From Verrucomicrobium sp. BvORR106 (GTDB lineage: Bacteria; Verrucomicrobiota; Verrucomicrobiia; Verrucomicrobiales; Verrucomicrobiaceae): DNA of 36,426 nucleotides. Under the pieces are notes generated by a model. It had not been told where the DNA came from and did no database searches. It saw nothing but the letters and a program-made list of their open reading frames with translations. The stretch is from the NCBI RefSeq assembly GCF_000739655.1, contig NZ_BATR01000097.1, positions 1-36,426 on the forward strand, in the 5' to 3' direction. Every line of letters begins with the position of its first letter. The stretch's first letter is position 1. The position numbers and the translations under genes are program-made. This document shows positions 22,238 to 30,681 of the stretch, piece after piece.

Positions 22238-23515
22238 ATGACCAAGTTTTCCGCCCGCCTGATCTATCCTCTCCTGATCGTCCTGATGCTGGTGGGGGGC
22301 GGGTGGGTATTCGCGCGGCGTCTGACCATCGGCACCGTTCATGGCAGGCCGGTGCGATTGTACGAGTGGTTCAACTCCAACACCCGCCTGCAGCTTCAAG
22401 TGGCAAAGTCGAATCAAAAATTAGAGGCCTGCCTGGAGCTTCCTTTGGAACAGCAGCTTTTCGCGTTGCTTCAGCTGGAGCAGAAATACGGAGAAGTCTT
22501 CCTTTCCGGGGACCGGATCAGGACCGCGATCGTCGCAACCGGTCAGGAGGGATCCCTGCCTGCGATCCGTCGATGGCTGAAGACTGAACCCCACCTAGGA
22601 CAACGAGCACTGATTCACGGAACCCGGGAAGCGCTGCGCTCTCGACGCGCGACCGATCGCTTCAAGGTGCAGGTGTTTCAGATTTTGCTCGCAGGTTTGG
22701 ATGGGCACGACGACTGGTCCGGAGACGCGATTCCCGCGCTTCTGCTCAAGCTTGATCCGGCCAGGGGGGAACGTGTCCTGAAGTCTCCCGAGTATCTGAA
22801 TCCGGACTACGAGTCCTTTGACGATATCCTTAATGCGTTCAGTGCCACCGGAGTGATCCTGCCTCGGAGCATGGTTGAATCATGGCTGCCTCGCTGGAAC
22901 AAAGCTGACCTCTCCTATGGCGAAGTAAAGACGGCAGTAGAGGTCCTCAAGGCTCTTGCTTTTCATGACGAGGCGGCGGCAGACGCTGGCCTTTACAAGC
23001 TCGTTCTTGCCAAGACGGAAGCCAGTTCGGTTGCCGCTGAGGTTCTTTTGGAAATGCGGGAACTGCCGCATCCCAGATTCCAACTCTCCGACAAGGCGGA
23101 GAAGAATGGCGGTGCTTCCCTCAACGCTCACGAGCGCGCCGCCTGGCTTGTGGAGCGCTACAACTATGCCATCGACTGTGGAGGACTGGTCACCTTTGAG
23201 CATGACGAGGTGGGCAATTTCCTTCCTGAGATCATTGCCGCTCTACGTGAGGTCCGAAGTGACTACAATGCCCGCCGTTTAGAAGCCTTCTGCGCTCTTT
23301 TCGGCCCTGGTGGCCCGCCCAGAGACCTCGCTTCCCGCAGCCAGTATGTCACAAGTCGCGGCGAGGACTGGATCGATGCTCGCGATGGGGTGCATGAAGC
23401 CTTTACGGAATTCGAAGACACTGAGTGGCTGCTCCTCAAGTACGTTCTCGACCATCCCAATCACTTTGACAAAGTGCCCCGGCGCGAAATTGAAAGCGAA
23501 GATGAAGCGGAATAG
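22238..23515 (+). CDS. Membrane-anchored protein with C-terminal DUF4375 (DMP19-like) domain
   Basis: This 425-residue protein has one N-terminal membrane segment (about 7-26, LIYPLLIVLMLVGGGWVFA). A long helical middle follows, with Leu-rich stretches and no recognised domain. The C-terminal part (about 290-425) matches the DUF4375/DMP19 pattern: ERYNYAIDCGGLVTFEHDEVGNF, then aromatic and acidic residues up to the end. The family is widespread, sometimes in toxin-immunity neighbourhoods, and of uncertain function. The ATG at 22238 is chosen since the frame before it is short and follows the TGACAATT palindrome. The gene stands alone, framed by 105-bp direct repeats. Transfer with these repeats is possible but unproven. 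Confidence 0.78.
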   Translation: MTKFSARLIYPLLIVLMLVGGGWVFARRLTIGTVHGRPVRLYEWFNSNTRLQLQVAKSNQKLEACLELPLEQQLFALLQLEQKYGEVFLSGDRIRTAIVATGQEGSLPAIRRWLKTEPHLGQRALIHGTREALRSRRATDRFKVQVFQILLAGLDGHDDWSGDAIPALLLKLDPARGERVLKSPEYLNPDYESFDDILNAFSATGVILPRSMVESWLPRWNKADLSYGEVKTAVEVLKALAFHDEAAADAGLYKLVLAKTEASSVAAEVLLEMRELPHPRFQLSDKAEKNGGASLNAHERAAWLVERYNYAIDCGGLVTFEHDEVGNFLPEIIAALREVRSDYNARRLEAFCALFGPGGPPRDLASRSQYVTSRGEDWIDARDGVHEAFTEFEDTEWLLLKYVLDHPNHFDKVPRREIESEDEAE

Positions 23516-23700
23516 TAAGGGGTTCGTTGAAGTTGCTGCGGGAGTAGTCCGGCTGTCCTCAGCCAGTGGTGGGAGCAGGGGGACGACACGACCCATTACC
23601 TTCTCACGGCTGGCCGCCCCCGACCCCAGTAGGGCGGGCACTTCGCCTGCCACGAGCGTCTCCTGAAGTTACCTCGTCTCGCTCTCCCGAGGGCAGGCCT

Positions 23701-23805
23701 CACCCGTTGACCTCAACAAGGTCGAGGAAACTTTCCACGGCTGGCGAAAGCGGCGTCAAGCCGCCAGCACTCCAAGACGCTGGCGCGTTGATCTTTGTGC
23801 CATCT
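23701..23805 (+). repeat. 105-bp direct repeat, right copy
   Basis: This near-identical partner of 21985-22089 has three differences: C/T, G/A and T/A. It lies 185 bp after the DUF4375 stop. Short open frames crossing it (containing ESGVKPPALQDAG) are shared by both copies and are judged spurious. The stretch 23516-23964 has no gene. Confidence 0.85.
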
Positions 23806-23904
23806 TCATGGATCCCATCTGTCCCAGTTCAATATCTCTCCAGATCGGTTCCCACATCGCGAAGCGTCTGGGCAGGTCTCTGGGCCACGGGTCAGTAAAA
23901 GGAG

Positions 23905-23945
23905 CGAGGGACATTCCTGTCCCGGTTCGAGGCCAGAGTCCCATG
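23905..23945. repeat. GGGACATTCCTGTCCC repeat, copy 1
   Basis: GGGACA-TTCC-TGTCCC is a perfect 6-bp hairpin at 23908-23923. The surrounding 40 bp, with a shared GTCCCATGA end, recurs at 26031-26072. No T-run follows. Confidence 0.6.
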
Positions 23946-23964
23946 ACGTCGCTTCTTCTGTCGC

Positions 23965-24660
23965 CTATTCGCCACCCCACACCCTCGGGCTCCGCGGGGT
24001 ATCCATCCGGTAGTCCGTGTATTTCCTGCTGAAGAACTCCCGGCCCATGCGCTCCGCCTGTTCCAGCGGCCCACCGGGATCCTCGGCCACCTCACCACGG
24101 CGGTTGCCGGCTCCTCGAACCACTCCGACGAACTCTGAGTACGTATACCGGGCGTACTCCTGGATCTGGTGTGCGATGCCGAGTGAGGCCCCCGGGTAGG
24201 TCTCCTCAGAGGCCAGCACGAGACCGATTCGCTTGCCGGACATCCTTCTCATGACTGCGGCTGAGTCCGGATGTGACGCAGCGTAGTAGCAGAAGGTGCG
24301 GTCAAAGAACGCCTTCATCTGGGCGGAGAGGCCGTACCAGTACACGGGAGAGCAGAACACGACACCATCTGCGGCCAGAAATTGTTCATAGAACAGTTCG
24401 CGGAAACGATCCTGGATGCCGCACTCGCCATCCGCCCGGCGGCACGTGCGGCAGTCGCGCAGAAAGCTGGTGATGTGGTCATCCACAAAGTGCAAGGCCA
24501 CCTGGATGCCAGCCTCCTCGGCCCCAAGCTTCACAGCCTGGGCCATGGTGGCGGAGTTGCCCTCGCGTCGTGGACTGCCCACGAGGATCAGGAGTTTTCT
24601 GAGAGAAAGGGCACCGCTGTTGGCGGTGGCGACGGCAGAAGTCGAGTCGATGGAATTCAT
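23965..24660 (-). CDS. NADPH-dependent FMN reductase / flavodoxin-like oxidoreductase
   Basis: This 231-residue protein has a flavodoxin-like fold. The P-loop for FMN phosphate is GSPRREGNSATM (about 28-39). A second flavin-contacting motif reads SPVYWYGLSAQMKAFFDRTF. A CRTCRRADGEC stretch with several Cys precedes it, as in iron-sulfur or multimeric flavodoxin relatives. The C-terminus is longer than typical and polar. It probably reduces quinones, azo compounds or metal ions with NAD(P)H. The gene is alone on the minus strand, and its 300-bp upstream gap has no clear promoter. The start ATG at 24660 is the first ahead of the conserved fold. Confidence 0.87.
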   Translation of the reverse strand: MNSIDSTSAVATANSGALSLRKLLILVGSPRREGNSATMAQAVKLGAEEAGIQVALHFVDDHITSFLRDCRTCRRADGECGIQDRFRELFYEQFLAADGVVFCSPVYWYGLSAQMKAFFDRTFCYYAASHPDSAAVMRRMSGKRIGLVLASEETYPGASLGIAHQIQEYARYTYSEFVGVVRGAGNRRGEVAEDPGGPLEQAERMGREFFSRKYTDYRMDTPRSPRVWGGE

Positions 24661-24962
24661 GGCAACAGGAAATGAGGGATGGGGTAGGGGGCAACTCGTC
24701 GAAACGGACGAATGGGGCCGACAGTCGCGTCACTCAGCTCTTGAACGGCGATATTCTGCCGTGCAGGAACGTCATGAATCCCCATGCAGGGGAAGGCTGT
24801 CAGACTGGCTTGCGGCTGGCTCCCGGGGGAGCTGCATTGCATTCTCAGTCACCCTCCGATAACGGCTGAGAGATCTGGACGGTTGCCGGGAAGAGCGAAA
24901 TCTTAAGCGTAGGGGACATCAAGGCTGTTGCCAGAACGTGAACTTTCGCGGTCTCGGACAAC
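24661..24962. other. Gene-free stretch
   Basis: No gene is supported here. The only structure noticed is CCCC-ATGCA-GGGG at 24780-24792, a short palindrome with no T-tract. The stretch separates the SMR transporter gene from the flavodoxin-like gene, both on the minus strand. Confidence 0.4.
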
Positions 24963-25304
24963 TCAGTGCGCAATCGACTTCGAAAAGCCATTCACAATCA
25001 CCACGCCGATGATGATGAAGGCGAGACCGATGATGGCGGGCGTATCCAGTTTCTGTTTGAAGAAGATCCATCCCACCGCTGCAATTAGCACGATGCCCAG
25101 ACCGCTCCAGATCGCATACGCAATACTCACTGGCAGAGTCTTGAGCGCAATGGAGAGGCAGTAAAAGGCCCCCGCGTACCCCAGGCCGGTAATCAAAGTG
25201 GGTACCAGCTTGGTGAACTGCTCTGTCTTCTGCAGAAAGGACGTAGCGATCACTTCCAGGACGATGGCGGCGAGGAGCGTGCTGTAAGTGATAAGCGAGG
25301 ACAT
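24963..25304 (-). CDS. Small multidrug resistance (SMR) family transporter
   Basis: This 113-residue protein has four membrane segments and the SMR signature. The proton/drug-binding Glu17 is in LAAIVLEVIATS of helix 1; Trp66 lies in AIWSGLGIV of helix 3. GYAGAFYCLSIALKTLPVSIAYAIW matches the family's helix 2-3 wording. SMR proteins exchange protons for cationic drugs (EmrE/Qac type), guanidinium (Gdx) or polyamines. The wording is closer to EmrE/Qac, but the substrate cannot be told by eye. Only one SMR gene is present, so it would act as a homodimer with dual topology. The ATG at 25304 gives the normal length. Confidence 0.93.
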   Translation of the reverse strand: MSSLITYSTLLAAIVLEVIATSFLQKTEQFTKLVPTLITGLGYAGAFYCLSIALKTLPVSIAYAIWSGLGIVLIAAVGWIFFKQKLDTPAIIGLAFIIIGVVIVNGFSKSIAH

Positions 25305-25521
25305 GGGCTGACGGGGGGCGGACGCTTGTACTGAAGTGAGAATCAAAGATGTACGTCCCCCACCTCGATCCAGCTCCTGGCAATGTGTTTCGTGCGAAAG
25401 TGAACGGTTGTTCCACTCCACTCTTTGAGCGTCCAGGCCGCTTCCCAGGCGGATTCGCGAAGATTTCCCCTGTAATAAAGAAGTACCCCTTTTGGCGTAA
25501 AGCCTTTCCGATTTTGACGCT

Positions 25522-25549
25522 GGACAATCTCGGTACAAAGTGTATAAAA
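25522..25549 (+). promoter_or_regulatory. Possible sigma-70-like promoter of the CheY-like gene
   Basis: TGGACA (25522-25527) and TATAAA (25544-25549) are separated by 16 bp. The predicted transcription start falls within about 8 nt of the ATG at 25562, so the message would be nearly leaderless. That fits the lack of a Shine-Dalgarno sequence. Confidence 0.45.
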
Positions 25550-25561
25550 ACCATATTAACC

Positions 25562-25981
25562 ATGCTGACTGCCGTTGAATCTCCTGCCTATCAGTCCGAA
25601 GTTCTCGTCGTCGATGACGACCAGAGCATTCGGTCCATCATGACCGCCCTGCTGAAGCGGGTGGGACTGAAGGTGAATCTGGCCATCGACGGTCTTGATG
25701 CCGTGGAGTGGCTGATGCGACCCGAGAATCACGCAGACCTCGTGATCCTGGATCTCGCCATGCCTCGCATGTCGGGGGCGGAGGCGCTGGAGCACATCCG
25801 GAGCATGCGGCCAGAGCTGGGCATCGTGCTTTGCAGTGGCTCCAAGACGGATCTTGCCACCACACAGGAGCAGGGGGGCGAGGCCGTGCTGTCCGCCTTC
25901 TCCAAGCCATTCGACATCGACGAGTTCTGCCGTGGTATTCTTGTCGCTCTCAGCCGCATGCGCGGTCGGCCGTTTCCGTGA
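25562..25981 (+). CDS. Single-domain response regulator (CheY-like)
   Basis: This 139-residue receiver domain has no output domain. The acidic pocket is Asp18-Asp19-Asp20 (VVDDDQS), the phosphoacceptor is Asp64 (VILDLAMPRMSG), the signalling Ser is Ser92 (CSGS) and the conserved Lys is Lys115 (FSKPF). The last about 20 residues are basic. No kinase lies next to it; the nearest is at 29188-30624 and has its own regulator. It probably relays phosphate or controls a partner by contact. A longer in-frame reading back to 25349 is rejected because it covers the promoter-like sequence. Confidence 0.9.
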   Translation: MLTAVESPAYQSEVLVVDDDQSIRSIMTALLKRVGLKVNLAIDGLDAVEWLMRPENHADLVILDLAMPRMSGAEALEHIRSMRPELGIVLCSGSKTDLATTQEQGGEAVLSAFSKPFDIDEFCRGILVALSRMRGRPFP

Positions 25982-26030
25982 AGAGTGATGACTCAATGGA
26001 AAGTACCGGTGCGCCAATCAGTAACAGGAA

Positions 26031-26072
26031 GGAGGGACATTCCTGTCCCGGTCCCCTGCGAGCGTCCCATGA
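26031..26072. repeat. GGGACATTCCTGTCCC repeat, copy 2
   Basis: This partner of 23905-23945 has the same palindrome at 26034-26049 and a shared GTCCCATGA end. It lies in the gene-free stretch 25982-26341 between the CheY-like gene and the HtrA gene, which converge. Confidence 0.6.
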
Positions 26073-26239
26073 GGCCCTTTCAAGCGAGTGCGTAGCGCAG
26101 TCGCTGTGCATTCATTAAATCAAGCAACGGTGATCAATCACCCATTGTCGTGCCGGAATGTGCAGCCGAATCCGGGACTGGAAAGTCCCTACCTCCGTTT
26201 GCTGACAGTCCCTGTCATCCGCCATATTCATAAGCCAAA

Positions 26240-26270
26240 CGCCCTCCGTCTCTTGCCGAAACGGAGGGCG
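26240..26270 (-). terminator. Possible terminator after the HtrA gene
   Basis: CGCCCTCCGT (26240-26249) pairs with ACGGAGGGCG (26261-26270), a perfect 10-bp stem with an 11-nt loop. On the minus strand TTTGGCTTA follows, a weak T-tract. It is 106 nt past the HtrA stop. Confidence 0.45.
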
Positions 26271-26341
26271 CCTTGGGGCTCAGCAAACAGGCTGAGAGTT
26301 AACTACAATACAATACCGTTCACATACTGACGACTGATCGA

Positions 26342-26389
26342 CTCAGTTGATTCACTGAATCATTGTTTTACTGAATTACTGATTCACTG
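26342..26389 (-). repeat. Octamer array across the HtrA stop codon
   Basis: On the minus strand six consecutive 8-nt words read CAGTGAAT, CAGTAATT, CAGTAAAA, CAATGATT, CAGTGAAT and CAACTGAG. The HtrA stop codon (TAA) lies in the second word, so the last codons are part of the array. Like other post-stop repeats in this window it lies in the sense of the gene. Confidence 0.6.
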
Positions 26390-28016
26390 CACCGCTGGTT
26401 TCATCCACGGTCACGAAGCGGCTGCCGCCGCGGCTCCACACTTTCACCAGGGTGTCGCCGTTGGGGGCGTCTTCGGTGAGTTTCACCGCTTCCTCAGCGT
26501 TGCTCACGCTCTTGCGGTTGATTTGCTGGATCACATCTCCGGGGCGCAGGCCGGCTTCCCAGGCGGGGCTGTCCTGTTCCACGTTGGTGATCACCGCGCC
26601 CTGCACATCGGAGGGGATGTTGTTTTCCTGGCGCAGCGCCCGGGTCAGGTCGGCCACACCCACGCCATTCAGCGTGCCTTCATTGTCGCGGCTGCCGCTG
26701 TGTTTGGCAGGGATGGCTTTGTCACTGCCGGGCTGGGGGGCCAACGTGGCGGTGAGGGTCTTCTCCACGCCTTCGCGCAGAACCTTCAGCTCGGCTTTGT
26801 CGCCCGGCTTCTCGCTGGCCACAGCCAGTTTCAAGCTGCGGGCATCTTTTACTGCCTTGCCGTCGAAGTGGGTGATCACGTCACCGCTTTCCAGGCCGGC
26901 CTTGGCGGCAGGGGACTTGGCAGGCACGTCGCCTACGAGAGCGCCCTTCGTATCGGCAGGCGCTTTGAACTGGCTGGCCAGGGAGGGCGTCAGGTCCTGG
27001 ATCATCACACCCAGATAGGCGCGGGTCACCTTGCCGTCGGTGATGAGGTCATTCATCACGCTGCGGACCATGTTGGCAGGGATGGCGAAGCCCACCCCGT
27101 CATTGCCGCCACCACGACTCACGATGGCCGTGTTGATGCCGATGAGGCGTCCTTGTGCGTCCACCAGGGCTCCGCCGGAGTTGCCAGGGTTGATGGCCGC
27201 ATCCGTCTGGATGAAGTCCTCATAGTCCAGGCCCATGGTCGCACGACCGGTGGCACTGATCATGCCCAGTGTGACGGATTCACCAAGTCCGAAGGGGTTG
27301 CCAGCGGCGAGCACCACGTCACCCACTTCCGCAGCACTGCTGTCGGCGAACGGGATGGCGGGCAGGTTCGAGGCATCAATCTTCACCACGGCCAGGTCCG
27401 ACTTGGGATCGGTGCCGACGACCTTGGCGGTGAAAGTGCGCCCGTCATGGAGGGTCACCTCCACCTTGTCGGCGCGGTCCACCACATGGTTGTTGGTCAG
27501 GACGTAGCCGTCGGCGGTGGCGATCACGCCACTGGCAGCGCCGTGTTCCCGAGGCATGCGCATTTGACCGCCCCGGTTGCTGCCGCCGCCTCCGTTGCCG
27601 CGACGTTCAAAGAACTGTCGGAGGTCGGGACTGCCGAAGTCGCCGAACGGGAGCTGCATGCCGGACCCACCGAGATCGACCGCAGGCTGGGCTTTGCCCA
27701 CCACTTCGATCTTCACCACTGAGGGGGTGACACGTTTGATCACGCTGGAGAAGCTCATGGGCAGGCCCGCGGCGCGATCGATGGGCTTTTCATCGAGGGT
27801 GATGGCCGGCGGAGTCCCGCTGTCTTTGTTGGGGAGAATCTTGGTCTCCAGGGCAAGGGCTGTGGCGACAATGGCACCGCCGCCCACGACGATGGCCGCG
27901 GTGCGGCCGAGGATGGTTTTGGGTGTTTTCATGGATTTGGCAGGAGGAGTTGGCTCCTCGATCGGAGCCGGGTGGATGTCAGGGGAATTGCGGGAAGTTT
28001 TCTGGTCAGGTTGCAT
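26376..28016 (-). CDS. HtrA/DegP-family periplasmic serine protease
   Basis: This 546-residue protease degrades or refolds damaged envelope proteins. A cytoplasmic N-tail and one membrane segment (about 35-56) anchor it. The catalytic triad is His177 (LTNNHVVD), Asp207 (DPKSDLAVVKID) and Ser280 (NPGNSGGALV). Two PDZ domains follow (about 325-425 and 445-535). A Gly/Arg-rich loop (130-155, FFERRGNGGGGSNRGG) precedes the protease core. The ATG at 28016 is used; an ATG at 27932 would drop the N-tail. A small membrane protein lies 17 nt upstream, and both follow a NarX/NarL-type pair in the same direction. Confidence 0.95.
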   Translation of the reverse strand: MQPDQKTSRNSPDIHPAPIEEPTPPAKSMKTPKTILGRTAAIVVGGGAIVATALALETKILPNKDSGTPPAITLDEKPIDRAAGLPMSFSSVIKRVTPSVVKIEVVGKAQPAVDLGGSGMQLPFGDFGSPDLRQFFERRGNGGGGSNRGGQMRMPREHGAASGVIATADGYVLTNNHVVDRADKVEVTLHDGRTFTAKVVGTDPKSDLAVVKIDASNLPAIPFADSSAAEVGDVVLAAGNPFGLGESVTLGMISATGRATMGLDYEDFIQTDAAINPGNSGGALVDAQGRLIGINTAIVSRGGGNDGVGFAIPANMVRSVMNDLITDGKVTRAYLGVMIQDLTPSLASQFKAPADTKGALVGDVPAKSPAAKAGLESGDVITHFDGKAVKDARSLKLAVASEKPGDKAELKVLREGVEKTLTATLAPQPGSDKAIPAKHSGSRDNEGTLNGVGVADLTRALRQENNIPSDVQGAVITNVEQDSPAWEAGLRPGDVIQQINRKSVSNAEEAVKLTEDAPNGDTLVKVWSRGGSRFVTVDETSGAVNQ

Positions 28017-28033
28017 GGTCGTTAGGGGATGGT

Positions 28034-28330
28034 TCAGGGGTTCTGAGTGGGGGTGAGGGGAAGGGGGGCATAGGCCGCCGGGTGTAGGGCATCACCCGGC
28101 TGGATCCGGCTGGTGCCGGAGTTCACGGGAACAGGAAGGGGGGCGTCTGCGGTGGCTGACAACCGGTCCCGATGAGCAGTGCACCAGGTCACCGCCAGCA
28201 GGCTGAGCCCACCGGCAATGACCAGGGCCGTGAGTACCGCGCCGCGTGCCACCCGCCGACCTGCACCGGGATGCAGCGCGGGGGATGCGCTGTCCGTGTC
28301 AGATGGGGTGGGTGATTTCCTGGCGTGCAT
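28034..28330 (-). CDS. Small single-pass membrane protein upstream of HtrA
   Basis: This 98-residue protein has a short polar N-terminus, one membrane segment (about 31-54, VARGAVLTALVIAGGLSLLAV) and a Pro-rich, probably periplasmic C-terminal tail. No family is recognised. Its stop is 17 nt before the HtrA start, so it is surely in the same transcript. A helper, anchor or regulator of the protease is possible, but this is inference. The ATG at 28330 is preferred over one seven codons upstream. Confidence 0.6.
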   Translation of the reverse strand: MHARKSPTPSDTDSASPALHPGAGRRVARGAVLTALVIAGGLSLLAVTWCTAHRDRLSATADAPLPVPVNSGTSRIQPGDALHPAAYAPLPLTPTQNP

Positions 28331-28458
28331 CACGACGCCATCTTCCCACATCCCGCCGTTCGCAAAATCGGACCCGGAACCGTCCCTCGTTAGGCAAAAT
28401 GCCTACCTCCGGTCACGAGCGGCTTCTGATCCGCCGCACTACTGCCCCAATCAAGCCT

Positions 28459-29127
28459 CTAGCCCTGGCTCTCGACATGTCGCACGGCCTGGCGGATCAT
28501 CTCGGCGCTGGTGGTGAAGCCCAGCTTTTCCTTGATGTGATCCCGGTGCACGGAAACGGTCTTGGGGCTCAGATTGAGCTGGGCGGCGATTTCCTTCGCT
28601 GTCTTGCCTTCACCAAAGAGGCGAAATACCTCGAACTCCCGGTCGCTCAGCTTCTCAATGGGAGAGCTGCTGCCACGGGGTTTGGACTGACCAAAGGACT
28701 CAAGCACACTGGCGGCCAGCCGGGCGCTCATGTACCGCTGACCCGCCAGCACCGTGCGCACGGCCGTGAGGAAGGTCGGGCCATCGGCGTCTTTCATCAC
28801 ATAACCGCGAGCTCCCGCTTGCAGGGTGCGGTTCGCCCACAGCATTTCATCATGCATGGAGCAGACCAGGATCTTTGTCTCTGGCGCCAGGGCCATGATG
28901 TCCTTGATCAGATCCAGCCCGCTCCGACCGCTCAGGGTGAGGTCCGTCACCACCAGGTCGGGACGTTCCTGCTCCAACAGTCCCAGGGCCTCTGCCGCAC
29001 TCACCGCCGTGGCGCACACCTCCAGATCAGGCTGGGCATTGAGCATGAAGCGATAGCCCTCAAGCACCATGCGGTGGTCATCCACCAGCAGGACGCGGGC
29101 TTTGGTGACAGGAGCGGGAGTTGGCAT
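28459..29127 (-). CDS. NarL/FixJ-family response regulator
   Basis: This 222-residue regulator has an N-terminal receiver with Asp16 and Asp17 (LLVDDHRM), phosphoacceptor Asp62 (VVTDLTLSGRSG) and the conserved Lys in GYVMKDAD. A LuxR-type helix-turn-helix follows at about 158-215, with LSDREFEVFRLFGEGKTAKE and then SPKTVSVHRDHIKEKL. It binds DNA as a dimer when phosphorylated. The partner kinase gene ends 60 nt upstream. The HtrA operon lies 128 nt downstream in the same direction and is a natural candidate target. Confidence 0.95.
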   Translation of the reverse strand: MPTPAPVTKARVLLVDDHRMVLEGYRFMLNAQPDLEVCATAVSAAEALGLLEQERPDLVVTDLTLSGRSGLDLIKDIMALAPETKILVCSMHDEMLWANRTLQAGARGYVMKDADGPTFLTAVRTVLAGQRYMSARLAASVLESFGQSKPRGSSSPIEKLSDREFEVFRLFGEGKTAKEIAAQLNLSPKTVSVHRDHIKEKLGFTTSAEMIRQAVRHVESQG

Positions 29128-29187
29128 GGGAGTCGGGAAAAGAGAGAGTCGAGATCGCGAGGATCTAGGAAATAGAGCGTTGTTTTG

Positions 29188-30624
29188 TCACCTCGCCGGG
29201 GCCACGCAGCGCACCCGGGTGCCGCCTGCAGGTGCAGGGCCAAACTCGACTTGGCCATCGATGAGTTGCGCCCGGTATCTCATCACTCGCAAGCCCAGGC
29301 CGTGGGCTTCGGAGTTTTCTCCGGGAGTGGTGGAAGTTTCTTCCAGGCCGACACCGTCATCGTCCACCTCCAGGATGACGTTGTCTCCCTGCACTTCCAG
29401 CCCGATGCGGATCTCCGAGGCGGAGGCGTGTTTCAGGGCATTGTTCACGGCCTCCTGGGCCATACGGAAGAGATGCGTGGCCGTTTCCACATTGGGCAGC
29501 AGGACCAGTTGGGGGCAGTCCAGCACACAGCGCACCTTCCCGCTGCGGGACACACTGGTGGCCAGTTCCTGCAGCGCTGCCATGAGACCGTCTGCCTCCA
29601 GGCTGACGGGAGCCAGGCCGTGAGAGAGGGATCGAGCCTCGGCAATCGCCTCGCGCAGTTGTTGCGCCACCAGCCCGCCATGAGCCGCCAGGGAGGGGGC
29701 CGTGTCTTTGAGTTGTTCCAGCATCGCATTGGCTGTCATGGAGGCGGCGGTGAGCCGTTGCCCCAGGCTGTCGTGCAAGTCGTGACCGATGCGTCGGCGC
29801 TCCCGCTCAGAAATGTTCAACACCTCCCGCTCCAGCCGCAGCTTGTCGATCTCCTGGGATTGCAGCCGGTCGGCCATGGTATTGAAGACTTCTGCGAGTC
29901 TGCCCACCTCGTCTCTGCCCCCCGGCATGTGATGACGGTCCCGACGTCCTGCGCCCCACTCCTGGATGCCTCCGGCCAATCTGGCGATGCGGCTGGCATA
30001 GCCATAGTGCAAAATGGCCCACAGCATGAAGCTCAGGAGCGCCATGGCCCCGGAGATCCAGTAGAACTGTGTCCTGGCATCCTCACGTGCACCGTTGATG
30101 GCCTGCTGCCGGTTCAGCTCTGCCAGCGCCCAGCCCACCCCGCCACGCGGCAGGGCGAAGGGGCTGGCGGCGTACACGCGTTCCGCATTTTCACCGATCT
30201 CGATCACCACCTTGTTCACCGGCCGGATCAGGGTGGCCGCTGGGGCCAGTGTCGTCCCTTGCACAGGAAACCCTGCCCACTGCCCGGAGGAGTCTGCCAG
30301 AATGATCCCCCGGCTGTCCACAATCCCCGCCGAGACCAGTTCCGGTACATCGAACATGCTGGTCAGCTCGAGCTTCACCACCCGCTGTAGATTGTCCGCC
30401 AGCAGGTGCTCGCTCATCGCCGCCAACCGAGCTGCCACGCCTCCGGCGCGTTGCCGTACGGACGAGAGATCCCTCGCCAGATTGGCATCCAGCGTAAGCG
30501 TGTAGTTCAGCCAGGTGGCCATCACTCCAAAGATCAGCACCAGCAGCGGAGCAGTCAGCCGCATGGGCAGGGAGATGTTCAGCGAACCTCCTTTGCCCGG
30601 TGTCTTGGAAGACGGCAAGCTCAT
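29188..30624 (-). CDS. NarX/DegS-type sensor histidine kinase
   Basis: This 478-residue kinase has two membrane segments (about 22-42 and 188-207) flanking a periplasmic sensor region of about 145 residues with no recognised fold. A HAMP domain (about 207-260) leads to a HisKA_3 dimerisation part, where ERRRIGHDLHDSLGQRL holds the probable phospho-His284. The ATP-binding part shows MAQEAVNNALKHA (N box), VDDDGVGL (G1) and HGLGLRVMRYRA (G2). It pairs with the regulator 60 nt downstream. The ligand is unknown. The ATG at 30624 is used; Met21 is an alternative start that would drop the N-tail. Confidence 0.94.
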   Translation of the reverse strand: MSLPSSKTPGKGGSLNISLPMRLTAPLLVLIFGVMATWLNYTLTLDANLARDLSSVRQRAGGVAARLAAMSEHLLADNLQRVVKLELTSMFDVPELVSAGIVDSRGIILADSSGQWAGFPVQGTTLAPAATLIRPVNKVVIEIGENAERVYAASPFALPRGGVGWALAELNRQQAINGAREDARTQFYWISGAMALLSFMLWAILHYGYASRIARLAGGIQEWGAGRRDRHHMPGGRDEVGRLAEVFNTMADRLQSQEIDKLRLEREVLNISERERRRIGHDLHDSLGQRLTAASMTANAMLEQLKDTAPSLAAHGGLVAQQLREAIAEARSLSHGLAPVSLEADGLMAALQELATSVSRSGKVRCVLDCPQLVLLPNVETATHLFRMAQEAVNNALKHASASEIRIGLEVQGDNVILEVDDDGVGLEETSTTPGENSEAHGLGLRVMRYRAQLIDGQVEFGPAPAGGTRVRCVAPAR

Positions 30625-30681
30625 CCTGAATCAACCGTTGTCCCTGCTGAATCGAAAGCAAATGGAAGGTGGGGGAAAGTT

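Noticed and set aside
23566-23898. Small genes crossing the 105-bp repeats
   Set aside because: The shared peptide ESGVKPPALQDAG comes from the repeat itself, in both copies, with no start signal or conserved gene context.
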